A DNA stretch of 64,000 nucleotides from Azophilus sp965199705 (GCA_965199705.1 OZ241359.1:930001-994000), one strand, 5' to 3'. Shown: positions 42,880 to 51,770, numbered from the stretch's first letter. Notes: generated by a model not told the origin, from the sequence alone. Translations and numbers: made by a program.

Positions 42880-45246
42880 ATGGCTACTGGAAATCAATCC
42901 AATAACATCCGGGAAGTCGAATCGATCAATCAACGCCTTCAGGAACTGGAAGAAGAAAAGTCACGATTACTTGCCCGAAAAACTCAGTTGGAGTCTGTGG
43001 CTCCAAATTTGATTGCTAGCTCATCTACGCTTTCATCAAAAGACAAAGTTTCGCTGTTCCAGAATTTCTTTGCCGGTAGAGAAGATATCTATGCATTCCG
43101 TTGGGAAAATAATGCCGGGAAAAGCGGTTATGCAGTGGCCTGCCATAATGAATGGCAGCCAGGCTTGTGCCATAAGCCAAAAATCAGATGCAGTGAATGT
43201 GCCAATAAGGCCTATAAAACATTAGAGCCCAAGGCCATATTTGATCACTTGTCCGGCGTCCAGACAGTTGGGCTATACCCACTTATGCACGACGACACCT
43301 GTCGATTTTTGGCGGTGGATTTTGATAAATCGGATTGGCAACAGGCAGTAAAAGCATTCGCGCAGATGTGTGACGACAAAAACGTTCCCTATGCTATAGA
43401 GCGTTCCCGCTCGGGCAATGGCGCGCACATCTGGATTTTCTTTGAAAGCAAGGTGCCCGCAAGGGATGCTCGTCGCCTGGGGTTTGGATTGCTGGACCGC
43501 GCAATGGAGAGCTATCCAGGCTTATCTTTTGACTCCTATGACCGCTTATTCCCTAACCAGGATTCAGTGCCCAGCGGTGGTTTTGGAAACTTAATCGCGC
43601 TTCCTCTACAACATCAACCTCGTCAACACGGAAACTCCATTTTCGTTGACCAGAATTTGGTTGCCTACACAGATCAGTGGCAGTTTCTTGGCGGACTGAA
43701 CCGGCTTGCACTCGACAAACTGCATAGGCTTATCAACCAGTTCGAAAAAGGTATGCCGGAGCCAGCGGCTAAACCCTGGGAACAAGGTATTCCCATTGGT
43801 CATACGAAGATCGAGAATTGCCCTGCGAGATTGAAAATCGTACTGGCGAATCAGGTGTTTATTCCAGTCAGATCTCTACCGTCTAAATTGTTGGCCCGTC
43901 TGAAGCGCCAGGCCAGTTTTGCCAACCCGGTATTCTTTAAAACACAAGCGATGCGTTTCAGTACCCACGGCATTCCCCGTTATATCAGTCTGGCTCGCAT
44001 CGAGCAGGAGTACCTGATTGTTCCCCGTGGATGCCTGGATGACATTCGGGAATTACTCGCTGAGCAGAATATTGTGGTCGAGATCAATGATAAACGGGAG
44101 GCAGGACAGCGCCTGAAAAGTATCACGTTTCTGGGCGAGCTGCGTGGTGACCAGAAACATGCAGTGAAAAAGTTAGTCGCTCACGACGTGGGCGTTCTCC
44201 ACGCGCCAACGGCATTTGGAAAAACGGTAACCGCCATTGGCGTCATTACCAAACGTAAGACGAACACCCTGATACTGACCCACACCCGACAATTGGTCGA
44301 TCAATGGAAGGAACGTTTATCAGCTTTTGTGGATGGTGCAGAGATTGGCGTTATTGGTGGAGGCAAACGCAAACCGACAGGTTGTATTGATATTGCCACC
44401 TACCAAAGCCTGTTGAATAAAAAGGATAACAGCGTTGATCCGCTACTTCTGAATTATGGCCAAGTCATTATTGACGAATGCCATCATATATCGGCACCCA
44501 GTTATGAGCGTCTTCTGTCCGATGTCCGGGCACGATTTGTTCTCGGGTTAACGGCTACGCCCGAGCGGCAGGATGGCCATCAGCCGATAATCTTTATGCA
44601 GGCAGGCCCCATCCGTCACCGGGTGAAAACCGATAAGCAGGCCCATTTTGAACAGCGCGTTATCGTCAGGCCTGTAGCAGACAGGCCGCCTGAAATATTA
44701 GCTTCAGAAGAGAAGCCACATATCGCAGATGTGTACCGGTGGCTGATGCGATCTGACAAACGGAATGCGTTAATCGTGCAAGACGTTGCCGCTCAAATTG
44801 AAATTGGCTGCAACCCCCTGGTCTTGACGGAACGCAGAGAACATGCGGGTTTACTTAGCGAGGCACTATCGGCCAGAGGGTATGAGACCATTTTCTTACG
44901 CGGAGCAATGCGGTCTAAAGAGCGGGCACAAGCCATGGAGAAAGCCCAAACCGCGCAGGCGCTGATTGCCACGGGCAAGTATATTGGTGAGGGCTTCGAC
45001 CTTCCCAGGCTGGATACGTTATTTCTAGCGCTGCCTATTTCCTGGAAAGGCTCTCTTGCGCAATACGTGGGCCGTATTCATCGGGTAGCCGAAAGTAAAG
45101 AGAAAGTGACGATTTACGACTATGTAGACAGCTCTTTGCCGATGTTGCAGCGCATGTTCCAGCGCCGCTGCAAAGGTTATGACGCGATGGGTTACCGACT
45201 GGTACACAGTGATAATGAGCTTATTCAATCTAAATTGGAACTCTAG
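42880..45246 (+). CDS. TOTE conflict-system primase-helicase fusion (AEP-TOTE plus SF2 helicase)
   Basis: The 788-aa protein has a coiled coil (residues 10-40), then an archaeo-eukaryotic primase domain with an FFAGREDIYAFRW start. A Cys cluster (C88, C97, C104, C107) is likely zinc-binding. The catalytic FLAVDFDK is at 143-150 and the nucleotide-binding SGNGAHIW at 178-185. A superfamily 2 helicase follows: APTAFGKT (about 442), IIDECHH (about 529), LTATPERQDG (about 556) and QYVGRIHR (about 728). This domain order defines the TOTE-type conflict proteins, thought to defend against foreign DNA. Codon use is visibly AT-richer than in neighbours, which suggests transfer. Confidence 0.9.
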   Translation: MATGNQSNNIREVESINQRLQELEEEKSRLLARKTQLESVAPNLIASSSTLSSKDKVSLFQNFFAGREDIYAFRWENNAGKSGYAVACHNEWQPGLCHKPKIRCSECANKAYKTLEPKAIFDHLSGVQTVGLYPLMHDDTCRFLAVDFDKSDWQQAVKAFAQMCDDKNVPYAIERSRSGNGAHIWIFFESKVPARDARRLGFGLLDRAMESYPGLSFDSYDRLFPNQDSVPSGGFGNLIALPLQHQPRQHGNSIFVDQNLVAYTDQWQFLGGLNRLALDKLHRLINQFEKGMPEPAAKPWEQGIPIGHTKIENCPARLKIVLANQVFIPVRSLPSKLLARLKRQASFANPVFFKTQAMRFSTHGIPRYISLARIEQEYLIVPRGCLDDIRELLAEQNIVVEINDKREAGQRLKSITFLGELRGDQKHAVKKLVAHDVGVLHAPTAFGKTVTAIGVITKRKTNTLILTHTRQLVDQWKERLSAFVDGAEIGVIGGGKRKPTGCIDIATYQSLLNKKDNSVDPLLLNYGQVIIDECHHISAPSYERLLSDVRARFVLGLTATPERQDGHQPIIFMQAGPIRHRVKTDKQAHFEQRVIVRPVADRPPEILASEEKPHIADVYRWLMRSDKRNALIVQDVAAQIEIGCNPLVLTERREHAGLLSEALSARGYETIFLRGAMRSKERAQAMEKAQTAQALIATGKYIGEGFDLPRLDTLFLALPISWKGSLAQYVGRIHRVAESKEKVTIYDYVDSSLPMLQRMFQRRCKGYDAMGYRLVHSDNELIQSKLEL

Positions 45247-45259
45247 CCCGCATATATCA

Positions 45260-45609
45260 GTGCGCCGTGCACAGGGGTACAACCTCAGTGGGTGCGAACC
45301 CCACCCGGCAAGAGTCGTTCCAGCCGGTAGCAATCGGAACGGCTGTGGAGGTAACGAAGCAGTCGAAGCTTCTGATGTAAAAGGGTCCGCAAGGGACTCA
45401 GCGAGCGCACAGGCCGTAACGAGCAGTGAACGCTGAGCAGGCCTCGAAAAGGGCAATGCGGAAGCCGACCCGCCTGTGGTTCGGGGAAGGCCGCCGTCGT
45501 TGGGGAAGGAGAACGATGTATGCACCCAACGATTCCGCCGGGGTAGTGGCGATGGCATGTGCGAAAGAGGGGTTGTGTGCAACACGGGAAACCCCGTTGG
45601 GCAGGCCTG
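45260..45609 (+). mobile_element. Group II intron, 5' fragment (domain I)
   Basis: The sequence begins with GTGCGCC, a group II 5' splice-site type start, 13 bases after the primase-helicase stop. It continues with the conserved domain I pattern of bacterial mobile introns: GGGTGCGAACCCCACC, GCAAGAGTCGTTCCAGCCGG, GGAGGTAACGAAGCAGTCGA, AAAAGGGTCCGCAAGGG and AACGAGCAGTGAACGCTGAG. The reverse transcriptase gene and domains V-VI are absent. The intron ends where the terminal repeat of the ISAs1-like element starts, so that element truncated it. It cannot splice as it stands. Confidence 0.85.
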
Positions 45610-47364
45610 TTCAAAAGTCCCTGATTTGCCGAATTTGCCGATGTTCGGTCGGGTCCGTGGAGGGTTTGTCGGATTTTGGTGGGTCTGGGGTTTGTGGCAG
45701 TGCCTGTTTTGGCGGGCTTTCGGCCTGTCTGGCACGGATTTGGGGTTTGCCCGGCGGCTTGCGGCCGCGGCGTTTCGCCCGGCGCGGCGCGCGGGGGATG
45801 GTTTGTTGGCGGGAGGCGGCGCTCAGGAAGTCGGCGGCTTGAGGACGGCGTCGAGCGCCTCTTGCGGGCTGGCGGCGTAGTGCCGGTTGGCGGGCGGCAG
45901 GTGGTCGAAGCGGCCCTCGCGTCGCACGATGGAGATGGCCGCGTTGGTCAGGCAGGCGAGATTGCGCGGCAGGTTGCCGACGCGCGCCCGGCAGCGGTCC
46001 TCGTCGTAGGTGAAGTCGCGCACATAGTGGAGCCGGTTCTCGATCTCCCAGTGGCGGCGGACGAGGGCCGCAATCGCCTCGGGAGCGGCCCGTCCGGCGT
46101 CGAGCGAGGTGAGTCCGTAGGCGGTCTCCCGGCTTTCCGATCCCTGCTTGACGATGTGCCGCTCGCGCTCGATCCGGAACGCTTGCCGCCGTCCGTGCAG
46201 GCCGGCAAAGCCCTCCCATTGCGGGCCGTCGAGGTCGAGCGCGGCGCAGCGGCGCCGCTGCAGGCGCCCGTGGCCCTTCTCCCAGCCGCCGTCGGCGTGG
46301 CGCGCCTGGCTCCAGTCCATCGCCCGCAGGTCGTCGAGCATGGTCGGCTGGTTGCCCTTCACGGCGGTCACCACGTAGTCCGCGCCGCAGTCCTCGACCA
46401 GGGCGCGGGCGGTCTCCTGCTGCGCGTGCAGCGCTGCCGGCTCGGGCTGAAGAACGCCCCTGCGGCCCGCAGCTGCTCTTGATCCAGCCGCGCCGCAAAC
46501 TCGCCGAACGCCGCCACCCCCCGGTAGCCCGCCAGCCGCGCAGCAATCATGATCGTCGCGTAGCAGGCCAGCCCGTAGCGCACGCCGCGCGCCTTGCGGA
46601 AGTCCGGCATGCCCTCAAGGAACGCATGCAGGCTGCGCAGCTCCGACACCGACGGCGGCGGCCCCGCCTCGGCCCGGCAGTCCGCCGGCAGCGCCGCCGC
46701 GCCCCCCGTCCCCAACTCGTACACATACACCTCCTTCGGCTGGCCGTGCTCCCGCCAGCGCGCCGACCCGCCAGGCTCCCGCGCAAAGCCCCGCGTGCGC
46801 CCCAGCCACACCCAGTTCGACGCCCGGTAGCACGTGCCCGCGTAACGCGACGGATCCACGAACGTCTCCGCCAGCAGCACCGGATGCCCGTGCGCCTCCC
46901 GAACGTCCCCCGACAGCCGCCGCAGACTCAAACCCAGCACCCGCGACGCCAAGTTCGGAACCCGGCCCGCCGGAAGCACCGCGAAGCGGGCGTTGTTCGC
47001 GATCAGGTGCAGACGCGCAAACTGCCGCTCCCGCGTCCACCCAATCCAGCCGTCGCGAACCCCCACCTTGAACGCTCCCGCCTGCCAGCCCAGCAGCGCC
47101 AGCCAGCTCCCGCCGCGAACCGCTACATGCCGAAGCGACTTGCCGAACAGCCCCCGATACGCCAGGTAGTGGTGCGCGCGCATCAGCGCGTCCCAGCGCC
47201 GCCGCTCTTCCACGCCAAACACCGGGCGAACCTCCACCTCGCTCAACCAACGCCCGCTGACCCCACCGTCCAAACTGTCCATGACCCAGTTCTAACACAA
47301 CAACTTTGAATGGCCAGCCAAATCCGAACGGAAACCTCAACCACCCAACATCAGGACTTTTGAA
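45610..47364. mobile_element. ISAs1-like element with DUF4338 (DruA-type) domain, internally deleted
   Basis: Terminal inverted repeats are visible: TTCAAAAGTCCCTGAT at 45610-45625 and, on the opposite strand, TTCAAAAGTCCTGAT at 47350-47364. They enclose one broken minus-strand transposase gene. The left end abuts a group II intron fragment and the right end cuts a P-loop gene, so the flanks belong to two different units. No target-site duplication was recognised. Confidence 0.75.
45823..47282 (-). pseudogene. DUF4338-ISAs1 transposase fusion with catalytic deletion
   Basis: The first part (47282 to about 46450) encodes a DUF4338 domain as in Druantia DruA (RRWDALMRAHHYLAYRGLFG, GWIGWTRERQFARLHLI, NNARFAVLP, ETFVDPSRYAGTCYRASNW), then the ISAs1 N-terminal domain (LHAFLEGMPDFRKARGVRYG). 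At about 46440-46455 the frame shifts and jumps to LHAQQETARALVEDCGADYV and VKGNQPTMLDDLRAMDW, the late part of the DDE domain, ending in RHYAASPQEALDAVL. The DGK-type first catalytic Asp region is missing. The protein should therefore not transpose. Confidence 0.85.
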
Positions 47365-47469
47365 TAGTCGACCTGCCGTACGGCCCGACTCCCTTGCCTT
47401 GTTCACTCGCGTAATCAAGGCCTCAGACTTTCCCGAACTCGGCAACCCAGTGTAAATGTCGATGGTCAT
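47365..47469 (-). pseudogene. 5' stump of a thymidine-kinase-like P-loop gene
   Basis: From ATG 47469 the frame reads MTIDIYTGLPSSGKSEALIT and about 15 more residues (RVNKARESGRTAGRLF) before it enters the ISAs1-like terminal repeat. The pattern (short strand, G-x-x-S-S-G-K-S-E, helix with RVxxAR) resembles the start of thymidine kinase-type P-loop proteins. The rest of the gene is not found on the other side of the element. Confidence 0.6.
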
Positions 47470-47477
47470 GGCAACAC

Positions 47478-48722
47478 CAGGCAGCGCCTGCGAACTGATT
47501 TTACTCGGCCATTCGCGCCAGCAACGAGGCGCCGTCCTCACACTCGATGATCCACTCTCCCATCCCGGCCAGACGCTCCGGGTCGGAAACGCCCTCCAGC
47601 AAAACACCAAAACGCTCCGCCGTATCGCCGCCAAAGCGCAGCGCAACCATACGCTCAAGCAGAGCGCGCTCCCGAGCCAATGCGATCGCCTCACCTCGCG
47701 CTTCGCCCCGCGCTTCGCCGTCAGCCCTGCCATTATCAAACACCTGCCGCTCCCAGCGCGCTATCCGCTCCTCGAAATCAATCGGCTGGCGCACCACTTC
47801 CGCCGCAGACTCCCGGATCCTGATCAGTTTCATACGCCACTCCTGTGCATCCTGAATATCCGCATTCCCTATCCATGCTTCCAGCTTGCGCATCAGCACG
47901 TCCAGAAGACTGCCATCCTCCGCCTCGGAAAGCCACTCATAACAGCGCTTCACCAGCCGGGGCATGTCCTTCGGACCCTTCAGACCCTCGATCCACGCCA
48001 GCAAGGTCGCCGCATTGTCTTCCAGCAGGTCCTCACCCAACAGCGCCTGCTGATCGACCAGAATATAGCCGTCTCCCACCAGTTCCATCGGCGCCACATG
48101 CACACCCGCCGGCCCCGACTCCACCGGTTCCATCACCGTTTCCATCCCAGAGCCCTTCAGGGCCGAAAGGCGCAGCGGCGCCCGCCATGGCGTAGAGCCG
48201 TTGTAGAGCACAATCGGCAACACCGGCGGTATTGGATTGCTGGCGCTGAACGGCTTCTCCTTGTGCAGAGCCAGATACAGCAAGCTGGCGTAGTTCTGCA
48301 CCCGTGCAGCCATGATCCATTCCGGTCGAGACTGGAACTCCAGCATCACCAGGATGTGCAGCCAGTGCGGTTCTTCGGCCTCGTCGTCGGGTGATGCAGG
48401 TTGCAAGCCGACCCGCCAGACCATGTCGCCGAAGCGGCGTTCCAGATTGTCGGTCAGATATTCACTGGAAAGGCGTTGCAAGGTATCCAGGCGCAGGCGA
48501 CGCAGCATGGGCAGCCGGTCTCCAACCAGTTGTTCGAGCAGAAGCAGCTGGTCGCGCATCATGCGCGTGTGGGTGAAGGCGGCCTTGTAGGTAGCATCGT
48601 GCTGCATGCCGACCAGTGTGCACGGCTGAAGGGGCCCCGTATGTGCGCCAGAACCACCAATTCGTGTGCGACATCATTGCGGTGCGTGTGGCCATTCGTC
48701 CCTATCCTGCTATCCTCGCCGA
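47478..48722. repeat. Long direct repeat carrying Rpn copy C
   Basis: Partner of the repeat at 37116-38396. Both have the same boundaries (CAGGCAGCGCCTG at the left, CTATCCTCGCCGA at the right) and the same orientation. The main difference is the linker-coding part, where this copy is shorter. Confidence 0.85.
47501..48607 (-). CDS. Rpn-type PD-(D/E)XK nuclease / transposase_31 protein, copy C
   Basis: The 368-aa protein is nearly identical to copy A from its first residue (MQHDATYKAAFTHTRMMRD) through the nuclease core. It differs in the linker, which here reads GRADGEARGEARGEAIALAR and lacks the GRAEGEARGKAEGEE units. The C-terminal domain ends LLARMAE. It is intact and could be expressed. 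The paired copies and linker variation suggest recent amplification. Confidence 0.85.
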   Translation of the reverse strand: MQHDATYKAAFTHTRMMRDQLLLLEQLVGDRLPMLRRLRLDTLQRLSSEYLTDNLERRFGDMVWRVGLQPASPDDEAEEPHWLHILVMLEFQSRPEWIMAARVQNYASLLYLALHKEKPFSASNPIPPVLPIVLYNGSTPWRAPLRLSALKGSGMETVMEPVESGPAGVHVAPMELVGDGYILVDQQALLGEDLLEDNAATLLAWIEGLKGPKDMPRLVKRCYEWLSEAEDGSLLDVLMRKLEAWIGNADIQDAQEWRMKLIRIRESAAEVVRQPIDFEERIARWERQVFDNGRADGEARGEARGEAIALARERALLERMVALRFGGDTAERFGVLLEGVSDPERLAGMGEWIIECEDGASLLARMAE

Positions 48723-48852
48723 TTCAACCCGGATGAGCCTTGTCCAATGATGTATGAGCCTGAAGCGCTGAGACTTGCTTTTTAAGCCCACTTCATCGGG
48801 TTCATCGGGTTCGCGCTCATTGTGGAGGCGCTCAGATAGTGTTAACGGGCCC

Positions 48853-49017
48853 CAGGAGCCTGCGCCGCAGGAATTCACGGCTGCAAATCCGCTTTCACTC
48901 GCCCCTTTGAACGTTTGATTTCGTAAAATATGGCCGGATATTCTCCTCAATCGCCCGTCCAAAGGGGCGGCGAAATCAAATTTTCGCTTTTGCGACTTCC
49001 TACGGCGCAGGCTCCTA
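48853..49017. repeat. MITE-like element with 21-bp terminal inverted repeats
   Basis: The ends 48853-48873 and 48997-49017 are inverted repeats over 21 bp with two mismatches (core AGGAGCCTGCGCCG). Inside are two further perfect 10-bp inverted pairs: CGCCCCTTTG at 48900-48909 with CAAAGGGGCG at 48960-48969, and TTTGATTTCG at 48914-48923 with CGAAATCAAA at 48971-48980. The order is a-b-a'-b', so the two stems compete or form a pseudoknot. No gene is inside. Its right end supplies the stop codon of the amidohydrolase. Confidence 0.7.
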
Positions 49018-50757
49018 GTTTTGAAGCATCAGTTGCCCTGGCATGGCGCCAGTGCAATTCAACCCCTCGAAGGTGATCGCGCCGTTGACCAGGGTGTACT
49101 TCAGGCCCTCTGCCCGCTGCACCAGGCGCCACTCGTTGGCCGGCAGGTCGCGTGCCTTCTCAAGCGTGTCCCAGGAGGGCGTTCGGCGGATGGTGTCAGG
49201 GTCGTAGATCACGATGTCCGCGGGCGCGCCCTCGCGGATGATGCCCCGGTCCCCCAGGTCGCACATGTGCGCTGGCAGTCGGCTCAACCCGTAGTGGGCG
49301 CGTTCGGCGGTCATGAGCCCCTCCTCGCGCACCAGCCATTCGAGCAGGTCAGTGGGATAGGCGCCCTGCACCGAGAAGTGGGTGTGGGCGCCGCCGTCGG
49401 AGATGCCCGGCACCACGTAGGGGTTGTTCAACACCTCCATGGTGGTCTCCGGAGATGTGTAGTAGGCATTGCCGCGAAACTCCACCTCGAAGTCCGAGGC
49501 CAGCACAGCGTCGAGCATGACGTCCACGATGTGCCTGCCCTCCTCTGCGCCAATGTCGCCCAGCGAACGGCCCAGATAGAGGCCGAGCTTGGCGCACCCG
49601 CCCGTGTCGTTGATGACGAGCTCGGCTGGCTTGCCGCAGGTGCCAAGGCCGTTGACGCCGCCGACGAAGCCGGTGTCCATTTCGGACCGCAGTTGGGCGC
49701 GAATGGACTCGTCGCGCATCAGTGCCGCGCGCGCCTCCTGGCTGCCGTTCATCACCTTGTTCCAGCCCCGATGGCCATCCCAGAGACTCCAGTCCTTGAA
49801 GGTGAGCACGGTGGGCGAGCGCACGGTGAAGCCCATGCCGAACACCTGCAGGCCCTCCTCATGGGATTCGTTCAGCCATTCCAGGAACCGGCGGTGGTGC
49901 CCCGGTTTTTCGTCGCTCGCGAGCAGGATGTTGCGCGCGATGGGCCGACCGCTGGCTCGGGCCAGGGAGGTCAGGAAGTCTTCCACCGTGTCGTGGTCGG
50001 ACGGCGCGGCATCGAACATCTCGATGAAGCCCCGTCCGTATTCGCCGAGCGCGCGACCGAACTCAATGATCTCGCCGTCCGTCAGCGTGTCGGTGATCAT
50101 CGGCGTGCCGTCGTAGTCCGGCTGCGTCGAGGGCACGCCGCAGCGCTGGTAGGAAAACCCGCAGGCCCCGTGGTCGAGCGCCTCGTACATCAGGCGAATC
50201 ATTTCCCGCATCTCGTCGGCGGTGGGGCGACGCGCCTTGGCCTGGTCAATGCCGCCCATGACGTAGGCGTACAGCGGGTTCAGCGGCACCAGCGCGGTGG
50301 CGTTCACGCCCAGCGGCACGTTGTTGCGCAAATGCGCGAACCAATCCGGCAGGGTCTCCCAGCCGTGCTTGTCCCATTCCATGCCTTCCTTCATGGTGTC
50401 GAAGCTGATTGCCTCGTTGCGGGTCATCATGAGCATGGCGCGCTCCCGCAAGGTCGGCGGCACCGGGGCGAAGCCAAAGCCGCAGTTGCCGAGCACCACG
50501 GAGGTCACCCCATGCCAGCCGGAGATGGTGCAGTAGGGGTCCCAGAGGATTTGCGCATCGTAGTGGGTGTGGATGTCGATGTAGCCGGGGGCGACGATGC
50601 TGCCTTCGGCGTCAATGACCCGCTCGGCGGTCGCCCCGCGGCGCGTGCCGACTTTCACCACTCGGCCATCCTTGACCCCAACGTCCGCCCGAAAGCGCGG
50701 AACCATGGTGCCGTCGATGACCGTCCCGCCGCGAACCAGAATGTCGTAGTCGCCCAT
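49015..50757 (-). CDS. N-acyl-D-amino-acid deacylase-type amidohydrolase
   Basis: The 580-aa protein is of the D-aminoacylase branch of the amidohydrolase superfamily. It has YDILVRGGTVIDGT at the start, the metal motif GYIDIHTHYDAQILWDP near residue 65, GVTSVVLGNCGFG, and the late GGAHTHFSVQGAYPTDL with the catalytic Asp region, ending in a small beta domain. It is likely a zinc-dependent hydrolase of N-acyl or cyclic amide bonds. I choose ATG 50757 because GGAGGAG precedes it closely; the open frame runs on to 50940. The stop TAG lies in the end of the MITE-like element. It is divergent from the FadR-like regulator. Confidence 0.9.
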   Translation of the reverse strand: MGDYDILVRGGTVIDGTMVPRFRADVGVKDGRVVKVGTRRGATAERVIDAEGSIVAPGYIDIHTHYDAQILWDPYCTISGWHGVTSVVLGNCGFGFAPVPPTLRERAMLMMTRNEAISFDTMKEGMEWDKHGWETLPDWFAHLRNNVPLGVNATALVPLNPLYAYVMGGIDQAKARRPTADEMREMIRLMYEALDHGACGFSYQRCGVPSTQPDYDGTPMITDTLTDGEIIEFGRALGEYGRGFIEMFDAAPSDHDTVEDFLTSLARASGRPIARNILLASDEKPGHHRRFLEWLNESHEEGLQVFGMGFTVRSPTVLTFKDWSLWDGHRGWNKVMNGSQEARAALMRDESIRAQLRSEMDTGFVGGVNGLGTCGKPAELVINDTGGCAKLGLYLGRSLGDIGAEEGRHIVDVMLDAVLASDFEVEFRGNAYYTSPETTMEVLNNPYVVPGISDGGAHTHFSVQGAYPTDLLEWLVREEGLMTAERAHYGLSRLPAHMCDLGDRGIIREGAPADIVIYDPDTIRRTPSWDTLEKARDLPANEWRLVQRAEGLKYTLVNGAITFEGLNCTGAMPGQLMLQN

Positions 50758-50961
50758 TGCGTTCTCCTCCAGGTTGGTTTTGCGATCCTCTGCTCCGGAC
50801 CATCCGCCTTGAGGCCTTGAGGCCTCTGCCGCAGCGCTCCAGGTGAAGGTCGGCCCATGAACGGACGCACACTCTACGGAAAAATAATAATGATTATAAT
50901 AGTTGCACTTTAAAAAAGTTGACGCTATATTGCCTGGCAATCCATCAACTTCGGGCCGTCA

Positions 50962-51750
50962 ATGCGGTCAGCACTGCCCTCATCCCCAGTCAAGCCCTCC
51001 CCGATCAAGCCCCGCAAGAGCGCCGAGATTGTCGCCGGCCGCCTGCGGCGGGCCATCGTTCAGGGTGAACTCGCCAAGGGCGCCATGCTGCCGGTGGAAC
51101 GGGACCTGATCGAGTCCTTCGGCGTCAGCCGCGCAACCATGCGCGAAGCGCTGCGCATTCTTGAGGCCGAGGGCCTGCTGGAGGTGGCCCGAGGCGCCAA
51201 GGGCGGGGCGCGGGTGGTGGGGCCGACCTTGGCGCTGGCCTCCCACGCCGTCGGCATGGTCCTGCAGGCGCAGGACACCGAAATGGCGGACGTGCAGCTG
51301 GCGCGGCAAGTCATCGAACCCCCCGCTGCCAGGCTGGTCGCGGAGCGGCCCAAGGCGGAGCGGATGCAGGCAGTGGCCTCCCTGAGGACCAGCCTGGCCG
51401 AGGAGCGCACCTTGGTCGATGCCGCCGAGTTCCCCTTCAAGGCCATGCAATTTCATGAAGAGCTGGTGCAGCTGTCGGGCAACCGAACGCTGGCGACCTT
51501 TCTGCTGGTGTTGCATGACATTCACGAGGGCGCGGCCTCCTCGCTCAGCGCCGAAGTCCGGCTCGGCGGCAGCCGGGTGCGCCAGCGAACGCTCCACTAC
51601 CACGAACGGTTGATCCACTGCATTGACGATGGCGACGGTCCCGGCACCGAGGCCCTTTGGCGAGAGTACTGGCGCTGGATCACGCCCTACACCCACCCGG
51701 AGCGAGCCGTCGTTGACGTGCTTCGGAATCTCGGCGATTCCCATGATTGA
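50962..51750 (+). CDS. FadR/GntR-family regulator (FCD domain)
   Basis: The 262-aa protein has a winged helix of the GntR family (residues about 20-85: IVAGRLRRAIVQGEL, LPVERDLIESFGVSRATMRE, EGLLEVARGAKGGARV) and a helical FCD ligand domain with spaced His residues (FHEELVQLSGN, HYHERLIHCIDDGD). It lies between the divergent amidohydrolase and the Rieske gene, 20 bases before the latter, so it probably controls both units. The 204-base gap to the amidohydrolase is AT-rich near 50880-50920. Confidence 0.9.
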   Translation: MRSALPSSPVKPSPIKPRKSAEIVAGRLRRAIVQGELAKGAMLPVERDLIESFGVSRATMREALRILEAEGLLEVARGAKGGARVVGPTLALASHAVGMVLQAQDTEMADVQLARQVIEPPAARLVAERPKAERMQAVASLRTSLAEERTLVDAAEFPFKAMQFHEELVQLSGNRTLATFLLVLHDIHEGAASSLSAEVRLGGSRVRQRTLHYHERLIHCIDDGDGPGTEALWREYWRWITPYTHPERAVVDVLRNLGDSHD

Positions 51751-51770
51751 AGTTGACCAGGGAGACCACC

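Noticed and set aside
37139..48607. Rpn copies as complete insertion sequences
   Set aside because: No terminal inverted repeats or target duplications were found around copies A and C; they are better described as long direct repeats.
49021..50820. Very long plus-strand open frame (about 600 codons)
   Set aside because: It is the antisense of the amidohydrolase gene, which has clear motifs and a good ribosome binding site. GC-rich codons open the opposite strand.
50880..50925. Possible Fur box in the AT-rich gap before the FadR-like regulator
   Set aside because: NATAAT-like hexamers occur by chance in the AT-rich stretch; the 6-6-1-6 pattern fails in its third unit.
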